64,000 nt of DNA from Pseudoxanthomonas kaohsiungensis (GCF_010211765.1 NZ_PDWO01000008.1:117316-181315); one strand, 5' to 3'; numbered from the stretch's first letter, positions 25,621 through 35,875 are shown. Numbers and translations: made by a program. The notes: generated from the sequence alone by a model not told the origin.

Positions 25621-26751
25621 TCAGTAGGTGAAGACGACGCCAGCCGCGACCAGGTCCGCATCGGAGCCGGCGAGGATGGTGCTCTTGTAGTGGGTGTAGT
25701 CGACCTTGACCGCGATGTTGGGGTTGACGTCGTAGCGCACGCCCACCGCGCTGAACTCCTTGTCGCCTTCCTGGCTGGCCAGCAGGCCGGCCACCGTCTG
25801 GTACAGCGGATGGGCCGGCGGCACCGGCAGCAGGCCGAGCGCGGTGGTGTCCGCCTCGGTGCGGCTGCGCGACCAGCTCGCGTACGGGGTCCAGTCGCCG
25901 GCGCGATAGGCGGCGTTGACCGCCACGGCCTTCTGCCCGCCAATGTAGTTGTCGCCGTAGTCGATGTCGGTAAGCTCCACGCCGACGGTGACGCCGCCGC
26001 GGTTGATCTCCGCGCTCAGGCCCAGGAACGACGCATCATCGCGATCGAACGCCAGCGCCGCGCCGGCCTGCGGGCTGGCCGCCATCACCGCGGCGATCAG
26101 CGGATCGGCCGCGGCCACCTGCACCGATGCCTCGCCGACCACGTAGCTGCCGCGCAGCGACAGCCACTCGTCGTACTGCGCCTCGAAGGTGATGCCGCCC
26201 TGGTCGCGGACTTCCACGTGCAGGTCGTCCTGCGACTCGTCCACGGTGCCGTAGATCAGCTGGGTGCGCAGGGTCCACTTGTCGAAGTTGCGCGCGCCGA
26301 TCAGGTTGACGCCGTTGTAGTTGCTGTAGGGGAGGTTGTAGACGCCCAGCGGCACGCGCATGAACGGATACGCCGCGCCCACTTCGAGGTAGTCGGAGTA
26401 GTGGAAGTACGGGGTGCGCTGGCGGCCGGCCTTGACCGACCACGACGGGCTGAACTGGTAGCGCACGTAGGCCCAGGCGAACTCCGGGTCCCAGCCTTCG
26501 TCGCCGCGGGCGACGACCTGGGCCACCGCGTCGGCGCGCTCGCCCAGGGTGGCGGTGGCCTGCAGGGCGAACAGGGATTCGGGGTCGAAGCTGACGCTGT
26601 CGTCGTAGGACAGGCCGGAAACGGTGCTGCCGTCGTCGAGCGTAGCGCCGGCGACCACCTGGCCGAAGCCGTTGAAGGTGACTTCGGCCTGCGCGGCGGG
26701 AGCCACGGCCAGCGCGAGCAGCGCCACCGCGGGGAAATGCTTGGTCTTCAC
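25621..26751 (-). CDS. Outer-membrane porin-like protein
   Basis: A 376-residue beta-barrel protein with a cleavable signal (MKTKHFPAVALLALAVAPAAQA) and mature start EVTFNGFGQVVAGATL. Alternating hydrophobic strands occur throughout (for example FAWAYVRYQFSPSWSVKAGRQRTPYFHYSDYLEVG, IAVKVDYTHYKS), and the end VVFTY has a terminal aromatic residue. It resembles the DcaP/gram-negative porin superfamily of xanthomonads. The solute is unknown. It is the first gene of a two-gene operon with the PstS-like protein, 12 bases apart, terminated at 25146. Confidence 0.82.
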   Translation of the reverse strand: MKTKHFPAVALLALAVAPAAQAEVTFNGFGQVVAGATLDDGSTVSGLSYDDSVSFDPESLFALQATATLGERADAVAQVVARGDEGWDPEFAWAYVRYQFSPSWSVKAGRQRTPYFHYSDYLEVGAAYPFMRVPLGVYNLPYSNYNGVNLIGARNFDKWTLRTQLIYGTVDESQDDLHVEVRDQGGITFEAQYDEWLSLRGSYVVGEASVQVAAADPLIAAVMAASPQAGAALAFDRDDASFLGLSAEINRGGVTVGVELTDIDYGDNYIGGQKAVAVNAAYRAGDWTPYASWSRSRTEADTTALGLLPVPPAHPLYQTVAGLLASQEGDKEFSAVGVRYDVNPNIAVKVDYTHYKSTILAGSDADLVAAGVVFTY

Positions 26752-26870
26752 TTCAGTGTACTTCCTGGCTGGAGGGAGCCCCGGGCGGGGCGTGCCTCCG
26801 TATCGGCGGCGTCATAACGCAGCTTTAACGGATTGGAGCCCGGCTCCTGAACGCCGTTCAGGCAGCGGAT

Positions 26871-26898
26871 TCAAGCAACCGGCACGCCATGCCGATAC
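26871..26898 (+). promoter_or_regulatory. Candidate FliA (sigma-28) promoter of chemoreceptor gene
   Basis: TCAAG at 26871 and GCCGATAC at 26891-26898 match the flagellar sigma factor pattern (TCAAG/TAAAG, then GCCGATAA), with a spacing one base longer than ideal. It ends 51 bases before the ATG of a chemotaxis receptor, a typical FliA target. Confidence 0.6.
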
Positions 26899-26949
26899 CC
26901 ACGCCGGACGGCACCGTCCGCCGCCCGTCCGCCTGCCCGGAGTTCTCCC

Positions 26950-29118
26950 ATGTCGTCCGTTCGTGGAAGCTTCAAGAAGCTTCCCCTGCCCAAATTCGCC
27001 GTGGCGCCGGTCGTGAACTCGGCCTCGCGCCGGCTGCGCTTCCTGTCGATCCGCAGCAAGATCCTGCTGCTGCCGGCGATCGCGCTGGCCGGCCTGCTCG
27101 GCTACTTCCTCTACTCGGCGCTGGTGCTGCGCGCCAACACCGAAACGCTCGACGGGTTCGCCGGCCGCACGCTGCCGGTGATGACGCTGGCCGCGCAGGC
27201 CAACCAGGGCCTGGTGGAGACCCAGGGCCTGTTCACCCAGGCGCTGGGCGATCGCGACGAGTTCCTGATCGAGGATGCCAACAAGCAGGCGGCCATCACC
27301 CGCGAGCGCCTGCAGCAGATCAAGGCCACCGACCCGGCCTACGCCGCGCGCATGGACAAGCTGGCCGCGCTGTGGGACCGCTACGTCGAACGCAGCGGCA
27401 CGGCGGTGACGGGGATGATCGCCGGCAGCGGCGACATGGAGGCGTTCCAGGCGCTGGCCGCCGAGAAGCAGGCCGCGTTCGAGGAAGTGCGCAGCGAGCT
27501 GGCGCGCCTGGCCAAGGACAGCGAGGCCTCCTCGCAGGCGGCCCTGGCCGGCGCCACCGCGCGTTCGCGCGGCGCATTGCAGGTGGGCCTGGCGATCGTG
27601 CTGGTGCTGGGCTTGCTGGCGGTGGTCGCCGTGGTCCTGGTCGACGCGGCGATCCGCCATCCGATCGAACGCCTGGACCAGGCGATCGCCGAGGTCGCCC
27701 GCGGCAACTTCGGCGTGCGCGTGGAGGCCGAGGGCCGCGACGCCATCAGCGCGATGTGCCATTCCTTCAACCGGCTGCTGGAGGCGCTCAACGCCGCCAT
27801 CGCCGAGTCCAACGACGTGCTGGCCGCGGTCGGCCGCGGCGATTTCGGCCGCCGCGTCGACGCCGACCTGCCTGGCGACCTGGCCCGGCTCAAGGCCGGC
27901 GTGAACGCCAGCGCCGACAGCGTGCAGAAGACGATGGAGGCGCTGGACGCGGTGATGGACGCGATGGCCCGCGGCGACTTCTCCGCGCGCATGAGCCAGG
28001 ACGTGGAAGGCGGATCCAGGGCCAAGGTCGATCGCGCGATGGGGTTGTTGCAGCAGTCGCTGGGCGCGCTGGAGCAGGCGCTCAGCGGCGCGGCCGACGG
28101 CGACTTCTCGCAGCGCATCGACGCGCAGCTGCCGGGCGACCTGGACCGGCTCAAGGGCGCGGTCAACCGGTCGCTGGAGGCGCTGGAAGCGGCCTTCGAC
28201 GAGATCGGCGACACCACCCGGGCGCTGGCCGAGGGCGACCTCACCCGGCGCATCCGCAGCGACTACCGGGGCACGCTCAAGGCCTTGACCGACGCCCTCA
28301 ACCGCGCGCTGGACAGCGTCTCGCAGGTGATCCGCGAGGGCATCTACAACGCCGACGAAGTGGGCGTCGGCATCGAGGAAATCGCGCGCGGCAACGCCGA
28401 CCTGTCCGGCCGCACCGAGCGCCAGGCCAGTGCGCTGCAGGAAAGCGCGGCCAGCATCGAGCAGCTGCTTGCCGCCGCGCGCAATGCCGCCGACAACAGC
28501 CGGCAGACCAGCGGCCTGACCCATGGCGTGCTGGACAATTCGCGCCATGGCGTGCACGTCGCCGGACAGGCCAGCAGCTCCATGGTGTCGATCACCGAGG
28601 CCAGCCGGCGCATCGGCGAGATCATCTCGCTGATCGATTCGGTCGCCTTCCAGACCAACATCCTCGCGCTCAACGCGGCGGTGGAGGCTGCGCGCGCCGG
28701 CGAGCACGGCCGCGGCTTCGCCGTGGTCGCCACCGAAGTGCGCAGCCTGGCGCACCGGACCGCGACCTCGGCCAAGGAGATCCGCGACCTGATCGCCGAC
28801 GCCACCGCACGGGTCGGCGAAGGCAGCGGGCTGGTCGACGAGTCGCGCCGGCAGCTGGAAGCCATCGCGCAGTCCAACGAAACCATCGCCGGCCTGGCGC
28901 AACAGGCGGCCGATTCGGCCCAGGAGCAGTCGCAGGGCCTGCAGCAGCTGAGCCGCTCGGTCGGCGACCTGGAGTCGGTCAACCAGCAGAACAGCGCGCT
29001 GGTGGAGGAAGTGGCCGCCGCCAGCGCCTCGTTGCGCGAACGCGCGCAGGCCTTGCGCGCGGCGATGGCGCAGTTCCGGCTGCAGCCGGAAGCCGAGCAG
29101 ACGATGCGGGCGGCCTGA
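26950..29118 (+). CDS. Methyl-accepting chemotaxis protein with repeated HAMP units
   Basis: A 722-residue transducer. Helix 1 is at about residues 36-60 ([21 protein letters not shown]) and helix 2 at about 212-238, with a helical periplasmic sensor of about 150 residues between them. Then at least five HAMP-like units follow in a row, recognisable by [64 protein letters not shown] and EGDLTRRI. The signalling tip is [23 protein letters not shown] followed by [15 protein letters not shown]. No C-terminal receptor pentapeptide for CheR is evident. A FliA-like promoter lies upstream. The ligand is unknown. Confidence 0.92.
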   Translation: MSSVRGSFKKLPLPKFAVAPVVNSASRRLRFLSIRSKILLLPAIALAGLLGYFLYSALVLRANTETLDGFAGRTLPVMTLAAQANQGLVETQGLFTQALGDRDEFLIEDANKQAAITRERLQQIKATDPAYAARMDKLAALWDRYVERSGTAVTGMIAGSGDMEAFQALAAEKQAAFEEVRSELARLAKDSEASSQAALAGATARSRGALQVGLAIVLVLGLLAVVAVVLVDAAIRHPIERLDQAIAEVARGNFGVRVEAEGRDAISAMCHSFNRLLEALNAAIAESNDVLAAVGRGDFGRRVDADLPGDLARLKAGVNASADSVQKTMEALDAVMDAMARGDFSARMSQDVEGGSRAKVDRAMGLLQQSLGALEQALSGAADGDFSQRIDAQLPGDLDRLKGAVNRSLEALEAAFDEIGDTTRALAEGDLTRRIRSDYRGTLKALTDALNRALDSVSQVIREGIYNADEVGVGIEEIARGNADLSGRTERQASALQESAASIEQLLAAARNAADNSRQTSGLTHGVLDNSRHGVHVAGQASSSMVSITEASRRIGEIISLIDSVAFQTNILALNAAVEAARAGEHGRGFAVVATEVRSLAHRTATSAKEIRDLIADATARVGEGSGLVDESRRQLEAIAQSNETIAGLAQQAADSAQEQSQGLQQLSRSVGDLESVNQQNSALVEEVAAASASLRERAQALRAAMAQFRLQPEAEQTMRAA

Positions 29119-29173
29119 ACCGGCCCGCCGGCGGCGGTCCCGGCAGCGGCGTGCCACTGCCAGGCCCGAAGTC

Positions 29174-30220
29174 CTACAGGGGCCGCTTGCCGGTGTCGCC
29201 CGGTATCTCGCGGACCAGCTTCGGCACCAGGTAGCCGGAAAGGCGCGCGGCCAGCGCCGCGTGCAGCGCCCGGGCTTGCTCGTCCGGAACCTCGAAATGG
29301 GCCACGCCCTGGACCCGGTCGAGCTGGTGCAGGTAGTACGGCAGCACGCCGGCGGCGAAGCAGCGCTGCGACAGGTCGGCCAGCGCGTCGACGTGGTCGT
29401 TCACCCCGCGCAGCAGCACGGCCTGGTTCAGCAACTGGACGCCGGCGCCGCGCAGCGCCGCCAGCGCCGCATCGACGGAAGCGTCGAACTCGTTGGCATG
29501 GTTGGCATGGATCACGAACGCCACCGGCCAGGGCAGGGCTGACAGCCAGTGCAGCAGCTCGGCATCGACGCGCTCGGGCAGCACCACCGGCAGCCGGCTG
29601 TGGATGCGCAGGCGCCGCAAGTGCGGGATCGCCGCCAGCCGCGCGGTCAGTTCGGCCAGTTTGGGCGTGGCCAGCGACAGCGGGTCGCCGCCGGAGAGGA
29701 TGACCTCGTCGATCGACGGATCTTCGGCGATCGCCGCCACCGCCGCGGCCCAGCCGTCGCGCGCGGCGGTCTCCTCGGCGTAGGGGAAATGGCGGCGGAA
29801 GCAGTAGCGGCAGTGCACCGCACAGCTGCCGGTGGCCACCAGCAGCGCCCGTCCCCGGTACTTCTGGATGACGCCCTCCGCCTTCCGGGCCGCGCCGTCG
29901 CCGACCGCGTCCAGGCTGAACCCCGGCACGATCCGCTCCTCCAGGTCGACCGGCAGCACCTGGCGCAGCAGCGGATCGGCCAGGTCCCCCGGCCGCATGC
30001 GGGCGACGAAGCCGCGCGGCACGCGCAGCGGGAATCCGGCTGCAGCGGCGTCGGAAATCCCCGCTGCGGCGGCGTCCAGCCCCAGCAGCCCCAGCAGCTC
30101 GCGCGGGTCGCGCACGGCGTCGCGCCACAGCCGCTGCCAGCGCGGCGCGGAGGCGGGGCTGGCGGTGGCGGCCGCCGGAAGCGGTTCCGGCTGCAGGGGC
30201 AGGGGGGCTGCAGGTATCAT
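29174..30220 (-). CDS. epmB: EF-P beta-lysylation protein EpmB (lysine 2,3-aminomutase-like)
   Basis: A 348-residue radical-SAM, PLP-dependent enzyme that makes (R)-beta-lysine for modification of EF-P. The radical-SAM cluster is CAVHCRYCFRRHFPY, preceded by GRALLVATGS. VILSGGDPLSL follows, and HSRLPVVLPERV and LLNQAVLLRGVNDHVDAL are typical of the lysine 2,3-aminomutase family. The start is taken at the ATG at 30220 (MIPAAPLPLQPEP). The gene is divergent from efp, with 118 bases between the starts, which supports EpmB over a catabolic aminomutase. The partner ligase EpmA is not in this window. Confidence 0.93.
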   Translation of the reverse strand: MIPAAPLPLQPEPLPAAATASPASAPRWQRLWRDAVRDPRELLGLLGLDAAAAGISDAAAAGFPLRVPRGFVARMRPGDLADPLLRQVLPVDLEERIVPGFSLDAVGDGAARKAEGVIQKYRGRALLVATGSCAVHCRYCFRRHFPYAEETAARDGWAAAVAAIAEDPSIDEVILSGGDPLSLATPKLAELTARLAAIPHLRRLRIHSRLPVVLPERVDAELLHWLSALPWPVAFVIHANHANEFDASVDAALAALRGAGVQLLNQAVLLRGVNDHVDALADLSQRCFAAGVLPYYLHQLDRVQGVAHFEVPDEQARALHAALAARLSGYLVPKLVREIPGDTGKRPL

Positions 30221-30338
30221 GGGCGGTCTGTGAGACGCCTGCCGGGCTCCGGTGGCGCGCTTTCGATGAAGATGCCCGCATTCTAACTGCCCGGCCGCCG
30301 TCTTCCGCGGTGGCCCTGCCATACCCCAAGGAGTTCCC

Positions 30339-30905
30339 ATGGCCTCTTACGGCATGAACGACGTCAAGAACGGGATGAAGATCCTGGTCAACAACGAACC
30401 CTCGATCATCACCGACACCGAGTACGTCAAGCCGGGCAAGGGCCAGGCCTTCACCCGGGTGAAGTACCGCCAGATCCGCACCGGCCGCGTGCAGGAAATC
30501 ACCATGAAGTCGACCGACTCGGTGGAAGCGGCGGACGTGGTCGACACCGACATGCAGTACCTGTACTCCGACGGCGAATACTGGCACTTCATGCAGCAGG
30601 AGACCTTCGAGCAGGTCCAGGCCGACAAGGCCGGCGTCGGCGATGCGGCCAAGTGGCTCAAGGGCGAGGAGCAGTGCGTGGTGACCCTGTTCAACGGCAA
30701 TCCGATCCAGGTCACCCCGCCGAACTTCGTCGAACTGAAGATCGTCGAGACCGATCCGGGCGTGAAGGGCGACACCGCCGGCACCGGCGGCAAGCCGGCC
30801 ACCCTGGAGACCGGCGCGGTCGTGCGCGTGCCGCTGTTCGTCGCCCAGGAAGAGGTGATCAAGGTCGACACCCGCTCGGGCGAATACGTCTCGCGCGTGA
30901 AGTAA
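30339..30905 (+). CDS. efp: Translation elongation factor P
   Basis: A 188-residue factor that relieves ribosome stalling at polyproline motifs. Three beta-barrel domains are evident. The domain I loop VKPGKGQAF carries Lys34, the residue that EpmA/EpmB modify with beta-lysine, so the modification machinery encoded next door has its substrate here. The end [13 protein letters not shown] is the conserved EF-P C-terminus. AAGGAG lies a few bases before the ATG. The mtaD gene starts 4 bases after the stop, so the two may be co-transcribed. Confidence 0.98.
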   Translation: MASYGMNDVKNGMKILVNNEPSIITDTEYVKPGKGQAFTRVKYRQIRTGRVQEITMKSTDSVEAADVVDTDMQYLYSDGEYWHFMQQETFEQVQADKAGVGDAAKWLKGEEQCVVTLFNGNPIQVTPPNFVELKIVETDPGVKGDTAGTGGKPATLETGAVVRVPLFVAQEEVIKVDTRSGEYVSRVK

Positions 30906-30909
30906 GCCG

Positions 30910-32280
30910 ATGACCGAAGCCGGCCTGCACGACGCCTCCGAACCGCAGGCCCGCGACCTGCAAGCGTGTGACCTGCTCATCGAAGCGGGCTGGGTGGTCC
31001 CGGTCGAACCGCACGGCGTGGTCCTCGAGGACCACGCCGTCGCCGTTTCCGGGGGCAGGATCGTGGCCGTGCTGCCGACCGCGCAGGCGCGTTCGCGGTT
31101 CGCCGCCGCCGAAGTGGTGCAGCGCCCGGACGCGGTGCTGATTCCCGGCCTGGTCAACGCGCACACCCACAACCCGATGACCCTGCTGCGCGGCATCGCC
31201 GACGACCTGCCGCTGATGACCTGGCTGCAGCAGCACATCTGGCCGGTGGAAGCGGCCGTCATCGGGCCGGAGTTCGTCGCCGACGGCATGGCCCTGGCCA
31301 TCGCCGAGATGCTGCGCGGCGGCACCACCTGCGCCAACGAGAACTACTTCTTCCCCGACGTGCAGGCGGCCGTGTACAAGCGGCACGGCTTCCGCGCCCT
31401 GGTCGGCCTGCCGGTGATCGACTTCCCGACCGCCTGGGCCAGCAGTTCCGACGAGTATTTCGACCGCGCCGGCGAGGTCCACGACCAGTGGCGCGGCGAC
31501 GCGCTGGTCGGCACCGCGTTCGCCCCGCATGCGCCCTACACCGTCAACGATGCCAACTTCGAGCGCATCCGCATGCTGTCGGACCAGCTCGACGTGCCGG
31601 TGCACCTGCACACGCACGAGACCGCGCAGGAGATCGCCGACTCGATCCGCGACCACGGCCAGCGGCCGCTGGCCCGGCTCGACCGCCTCGGCCTGGTCAA
31701 CGACCGCCTGATCGCGGTGCACATGACCCAGCTGACCGAGGCGGAGATCCACCTGTGCGCCGAGCGCGGCGTGTCGGTGGCGCACTGCGCCGAATCCAAC
31801 CTCAAGCTGGCGTCGGGCTTCTGCCCGGCCTGCGCGCTGCAGCGGGCGGGCGTCAACCTGGCGATCGGCACCGACGGCTGCGCCAGCAACAACGACCTGG
31901 ACATGTTCGGCGAGATGCGCACCGCCGCGCTGCTGGCCAAGGCCGTGGCCAACGACGCCACCGCGCTGGATGCGGCCAGCGCATTGCGCGCGGCCACGCT
32001 GGGCGGCGCGCGCGCGCTGGGCTTCGGCGAACGCACCGGTTCGATCGAACCGGGCAAGGAGGCCGACCTGGTCTGCGTGGACCTGTCCGAGCTGGAAACC
32101 CAGCCGCTGCACCACGTGCTGTCGCAGCTGGTCTATGCGACCGGCCGGCAGCAGGTGAGCGACGTCTGGATCGCCGGCCGCCGCAAGCTGGACCAGCGCG
32201 AGCTGGTCGACATCGACACCGCCGCCCTGATCGCCAACGCGCGGCAGTGGCGCACGCGCATCGCCGCGCTGGGCCACTGA
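30910..32280 (+). CDS. mtaD: TRZ/ATZ family hydrolase, probable MTA/SAH deaminase
   Basis: A 456-residue amidohydrolase. Metal-site motifs are visible: [23 protein letters not shown] (HTH), [19 protein letters not shown] with SVAHCAESN, and [24 protein letters not shown] (the metal Asp). The closest characterised relatives deaminate 5'-methylthioadenosine and S-adenosylhomocysteine. Activity on other aminopurines or triazines is possible. It starts 4 bases after efp and is followed by ubiG and gph on the same strand, a gene order common in xanthomonads and pseudomonads; SAH deamination next to a SAM-using methyltransferase makes metabolic sense. Confidence 0.85.
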   Translation: MTEAGLHDASEPQARDLQACDLLIEAGWVVPVEPHGVVLEDHAVAVSGGRIVAVLPTAQARSRFAAAEVVQRPDAVLIPGLVNAHTHNPMTLLRGIADDLPLMTWLQQHIWPVEAAVIGPEFVADGMALAIAEMLRGGTTCANENYFFPDVQAAVYKRHGFRALVGLPVIDFPTAWASSSDEYFDRAGEVHDQWRGDALVGTAFAPHAPYTVNDANFERIRMLSDQLDVPVHLHTHETAQEIADSIRDHGQRPLARLDRLGLVNDRLIAVHMTQLTEAEIHLCAERGVSVAHCAESNLKLASGFCPACALQRAGVNLAIGTDGCASNNDLDMFGEMRTAALLAKAVANDATALDAASALRAATLGGARALGFGERTGSIEPGKEADLVCVDLSELETQPLHHVLSQLVYATGRQQVSDVWIAGRRKLDQRELVDIDTAALIANARQWRTRIAALGH

Positions 32281-32306
32281 GCCGGCCCACGCAGGAGGAC
32301 TTTCCA

Positions 32307-33050
32307 GTGAGCGAAACGAGCCAGGCCGCCCCCGGGGCGCCGCACAACTACCACCAGGCCGAGCTGGACAAGTTCGCCGCCCTGGCCAACCGCTGGTGGG
32401 ATCCGGACGGCCCGCAGCGCGCACTGCACGTGCTCAATCCGGTCCGCCTGGACTACGTCAGGCAGCGCCTGGCACCGAACGGACTGCAGGGCAGGCACGT
32501 CCTCGACGTCGGCTGCGGTGGCGGCCTGCTCAGCGAGGCGCTGGCCCGCGCCGGCGCGCAGGTGACCGCGATCGACCTGGCCCCCGAGCTGGTCAAGGTC
32601 GCGCGCCTGCACACGCTCGAGTCGGGCGTGCAGGTCGACTACCAGGTCAAGGCGGTGGAAGTGCTGGCGGCCGAGCGCCCGGGCAGCTTCGATGCCATCA
32701 CCTGCATGGAGATGCTCGAACACGTGCCCGACCCGGCCTCGATCATCGCCGCCTGCGCCACGCTGTTGCGTCCCGGCGGGCGCCTGTTCCTGTCCACGCT
32801 CAACCGCACGCCGGCCGCGTTCGCGCTGGCCATCGTCGGGGCCGAGTACGTCGCGCGCCTGCTGCCCAGGGGCACGCACCGCTACGCCGATTTCATCAAG
32901 CCTTCGGAGATGGCGGCATGGCTGCGCGAGGCAGGCCTGCAGATCGAGGACGTCAGCGGCCTGTTCTACGACCCGCTGCGCCAGCGCGCGCGCCTGTCGT
33001 CTCGCACCGAAGTGAACTACCTGGCCTGCGCGCGCAAGGCGGAGGCCTGA
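32307..33050 (+). CDS. ubiG: Ubiquinone biosynthesis O-methyltransferase
   Basis: A 247-residue SAM-dependent enzyme that performs both O-methylations of the ubiquinone ring. The family-specific start [38 protein letters not shown] is followed by [16 protein letters not shown] (SAM motif I), [35 protein letters not shown] and [14 protein letters not shown]. The start is GTG at 32307, with AGGAGG 9 bases upstream. The stop is one base from the gph start, so the two are translationally linked. Confidence 0.95.
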   Translation: MSETSQAAPGAPHNYHQAELDKFAALANRWWDPDGPQRALHVLNPVRLDYVRQRLAPNGLQGRHVLDVGCGGGLLSEALARAGAQVTAIDLAPELVKVARLHTLESGVQVDYQVKAVEVLAAERPGSFDAITCMEMLEHVPDPASIIAACATLLRPGGRLFLSTLNRTPAAFALAIVGAEYVARLLPRGTHRYADFIKPSEMAAWLREAGLQIEDVSGLFYDPLRQRARLSSRTEVNYLACARKAEA

Positions 33051-33051
33051 G

Positions 33052-33744
33052 ATGGCCGACGCTTCGATGACGAGGCGCTTCCCGCGCGTGGCCCTGTTCG
33101 ACCTGGACGGCACCCTGCTGGACAGCGCGCCGGACATGCTCGCCACCGCCAACCGCATGCTCGCCGCGCGCGACCGCGCACCGACCACCCTGGCGATGCT
33201 GCGCCAGCACGTGTCCAAGGGCGCGCGGGCGATGGTCGCGGCGACCTTCCCCGAACTGGACGAGGCCGGCCGCGACGCGCTGGTGCCGGAGTTCCTGCAG
33301 GTGTACCGCGAGGAGCTGGGTCGGCACAGCGTGCTGTTCGACGGCGTCGCCGCGATGCTGCAGGCGCTGGAGGACGATGGCGCGCGCTGGGGCATCATCA
33401 CCAACAAGGCCGAGTACCTGGCCCGCGATGTCGTCGCCGGGCTGGAATGGGAGTCGCGCTGCGCGGTGCTGGTGGGCGGCGACACCTATCCCGAGAAGAA
33501 GCCGCATCCGCTGCCGCTGCTGGAAGCGGCACGCCAGCTGGGGGTTGCCCCGTCCGACTGCGTATACGTGGGCGACGACGAACGCGATGTGGTCGCCGCG
33601 CGCGCGGCCGGCATGCCCTCGATCGCGGTGACCTGGGGCTACCGCCTGGACGACGAGGATCCGGAAACCTGGCAGGCCGAGGCGATCGCCCGTGAGCCGC
33701 TGGAACTGCTGGACCCGGCGGCCTGGCCGCGCACCATCCTGTAG
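33052..33744 (+). CDS. gph: HAD-superfamily phosphoglycolate phosphatase-like protein
   Basis: A 230-residue HAD hydrolase. Motif I is FDLDGTLLDSAPDM with the nucleophilic Asp. WGIITNKAEYLA is motif II, KKPHPLPLLEA holds the motif III Lys, and CVYVGDDERDVVAARAAGM is motif IV. The cap and the position after ubiG fit the Gph/MupP-like group, so N-acetylmuramate-6-phosphate is an alternative substrate to 2-phosphoglycolate. The TAG stop lies inside the GTAG of the REP hairpin at 33741. Confidence 0.85.
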   Translation: MADASMTRRFPRVALFDLDGTLLDSAPDMLATANRMLAARDRAPTTLAMLRQHVSKGARAMVAATFPELDEAGRDALVPEFLQVYREELGRHSVLFDGVAAMLQALEDDGARWGIITNKAEYLARDVVAGLEWESRCAVLVGGDTYPEKKPHPLPLLEAARQLGVAPSDCVYVGDDERDVVAARAAGMPSIAVTWGYRLDDEDPETWQAEAIAREPLELLDPAAWPRTIL

Positions 33745-33833
33745 GCGCTGATTCATCGGCGACCCGACGCCGCGTGGTTGCCGGTGCTCTCTCCTGGCCG
33801 GCGTCCTCGGGTCGCCGATGAATCGGCTCCTAC
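33741..33833. repeat. Inverted pair of GTAG REP hairpins overlapping gph stop
   Basis: The left unit GTAGGCGCTGATTCATCGGC then GACCCGACGCC begins in the gph stop codon. The right unit is its mirror, ending GGCTCCTAC at 33833. The right-hand core stem is GCCGAT/ATCGGC. The pair can form one long hairpin between gph and the next gene. Confidence 0.85.
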
Positions 33834-33900
33834 AAAAAGCTGACATGCCGTGAACCAGGGCAGCCTCCCTGGGCCACGGCACGAATCCCCCCTGAACCCC

Positions 33901-34626
33901 ATGACCACGCCCACCGCCCTCGACAGCTTCCTCGACAAATGGCGCAGCCGCTGGCCGGAATGGGCGGTGGCCGAGGTATTCGTCCCCGAGGACCGGCGCG
34001 CTGCCACGCTGGCCTGGTTCGCGCTGCTCCAGGAGTTCGACGACATCCTCAACATCGCCGGCGACCCGCTGCCGGCCGACGCCAAGCTCGGCTGGTGGGG
34101 CACCGAGCTGCGCGACTGGTCCACGCACCGCTCGCGCCATCCGCTCGGCCGCCTGCTCGAACCGGTGCCCGCGCCCTGGTCGGCGCTGGCCGACGCGCTG
34201 CCCACCCTGGTCGCCGCGCGCGAGCGCCCGGCCGATGGCGCCGCGGCGCTGGCCGCGCTGGCGGGTTACGGCGGGGCAGTGGCCGCGGTCGAGGCGTCCG
34301 TGCTCGGTGGAACGCCACCGCAGGCGCAGGCGATCGCCGCGCAGGTGCTGGCCACCCGGCTGGCCGAGGCCGGGCTGCAGGCGGTGCCGCAGGCACGGCA
34401 ACCGGGCGACGCCGATGCCACCGCGGCCCGCGAGCGGGCCCAGCGCGACTGGGCCGCCGAGTTGCTGGCCGCCTGGCCGGCCAAGGCGGGCGGGTCGCCC
34501 GCACGCCGCATGTGGGGCGCTTTCGCCCGCCATCGCCTCGGACGGTTCGCGCAGGGGCACGTGCCGCAGCCGGGCCGGCAGCCATTGGGCCTGCTGTGGC
34601 GGGCCTGGCGCGCCGCGCGGGGATGA
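33901..34626 (+). CDS. Squalene/phytoene synthase-like protein, reduced active site
   Basis: A 241-residue protein with similarity to the trans-isoprenyl (squalene/phytoene) synthase fold: AWFALLQEFDDILNIAGDPLPADAKLGWWGTELRDW resembles the first half with one Asp-rich motif. The second Asp-rich motif of active synthases is not visible, and the protein is shorter than the usual 280 or more residues. It may be a non-catalytic or altered member. The ATG at 33901 is chosen; a GTG at 33850 is an alternative. It stands alone between a REP pair and folE2, with no carotenoid genes nearby. Confidence 0.6.
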   Translation: MTTPTALDSFLDKWRSRWPEWAVAEVFVPEDRRAATLAWFALLQEFDDILNIAGDPLPADAKLGWWGTELRDWSTHRSRHPLGRLLEPVPAPWSALADALPTLVAARERPADGAAALAALAGYGGAVAAVEASVLGGTPPQAQAIAAQVLATRLAEAGLQAVPQARQPGDADATAARERAQRDWAAELLAAWPAKAGGSPARRMWGAFARHRLGRFAQGHVPQPGRQPLGLLWRAWRAARG

Positions 34627-34917
34627 GTGGGCCGGATTGGCCGGACGGGCCGGACAGGGAGCAGGGCACGCGTTTCCTTTCCCGCCCCGGCGTTGCGTGC
34701 GACAGTCCGTTGCATGGCGTTCGGGGGCCGGCAGGACCGCAGCAGCTACAATCCGCTCCGGAATCCGTCCCAGACCGGTCCTGATTCGGCGGCCTGACCT
34801 GAAGGCCCCGTACCCGGCGCCCGCCCCGGCACGAAGTTCCAGAGGCTCGTTCCGCAAGCCGCATCGCCGGTTCGCGGATCGGCGCCACTCCCCCCGATCC
34901 TGCGCAAGCCAAAGTCC

Positions 34918-35856
34918 ATGTCCGTTCCCGCCTCCGGTTCCCACGCCGCCTCGTTGCCCGACGTCGCCCAACAGCCCGCCACCCTGGCGCGGCCGCTGGA
35001 CTGGGTCGGCATGGAAGGCATCGCCATTCCCGTGCGCGTCTCCGACGGCGCCGGCGGGCATGTCCAGGTCGCCGCGCAGGTCGACCTGTCGGTCGACCTG
35101 AAGCAGGCCGGCGAGCGCGGCATCCACATGTCGCGGCTGTACATGCGCCTGCAGGAAGAGCTCGCGCGCCACGAGGTCACCCCGGCCGGCCTGCGCCACG
35201 TCCTGCAGGCCAGCATCGATTCGCAGGCTGGCCTGTCCGGCAGCGCGCGGCTGCGGCTGCGCTACGAGGCGCTGCTATTGCGCCGCGCGCTGCGCAGCGA
35301 CAATGCCGGATGGAAGCGCTACCCGGTCCAGATCGAGGCGCTGCTGGAAAACGGCCACCTCAAGCTGGTGCTCGGCTTCGGCGTCGAGTACTCCAGCACC
35401 TGCCCATGCTCGGCGGCGCTGTCGCGGCAGGCCAATGCCGAACGCTTCGCCGAGGACTTCGCTGGCGCCCATCCCATCTCCACCGGCGTGGTCCGCGACT
35501 GGCTGGCCTCCGAGCGCGGCATGGCCGCCACCCCGCACGCGCAGCGCAGCGAGGCCAAGGTGAGAGTGGAGCTGCGCCCGCAGTTCGACGAGCTGCCGCT
35601 GGTGGCGCTGGTCGACGCGCTGGAAGCCTCGCTGGGCACGCCGGTGCAGACGGCGGTCAAGCGCGAGGACGAACAGGCCTTCGCCATGCTCAATGCGGCC
35701 AACCTGATGTTCTGCGAGGATGCGGCCCGTCGCGTGGCCTCGGTGCTGTCGGCCGACCCGCGGATCGAGCGCTACGAGGCCACCGTTTCGCACTTCGAAA
35801 GCCTGCATCCGCACGACGCGGTGGCCAGCGTGAGCGGTCGCGGCCCGACACCCTGA
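34918..35856 (+). CDS. folE2: GTP cyclohydrolase FolE2 (type IB)
   Basis: A 312-residue enzyme that converts GTP to 7,8-dihydroneopterin triphosphate, the first step towards folate and queuosine. The type IB signature is clear: VDLKQAGERGIHMSRLYMRL, YSSTCPCSAALSR with the active-site Cys, PHAQRSEAKVRVE and the C-terminal VSHFESLHPHDAVA. FolE2 enzymes can use metals other than zinc, and in many bacteria they are Zur-controlled, but I found no Zur-like palindrome here. A TACAAT box at 34747-34752 would give a leader of about 165 bases with no recognised riboswitch. Confidence 0.95.
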   Translation: MSVPASGSHAASLPDVAQQPATLARPLDWVGMEGIAIPVRVSDGAGGHVQVAAQVDLSVDLKQAGERGIHMSRLYMRLQEELARHEVTPAGLRHVLQASIDSQAGLSGSARLRLRYEALLLRRALRSDNAGWKRYPVQIEALLENGHLKLVLGFGVEYSSTCPCSAALSRQANAERFAEDFAGAHPISTGVVRDWLASERGMAATPHAQRSEAKVRVELRPQFDELPLVALVDALEASLGTPVQTAVKREDEQAFAMLNAANLMFCEDAARRVASVLSADPRIERYEATVSHFESLHPHDAVASVSGRGPTP

Positions 35857-35875
35857 TCCGCCGCCTGCACCCCAC

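Noticed and set aside
34753..34917. preQ1 or folate riboswitch, or Zur site, before folE2
   Set aside because: I looked for a compact pseudoknot-type aptamer and an AT-rich Zur dyad and found neither in this GC-rich leader.
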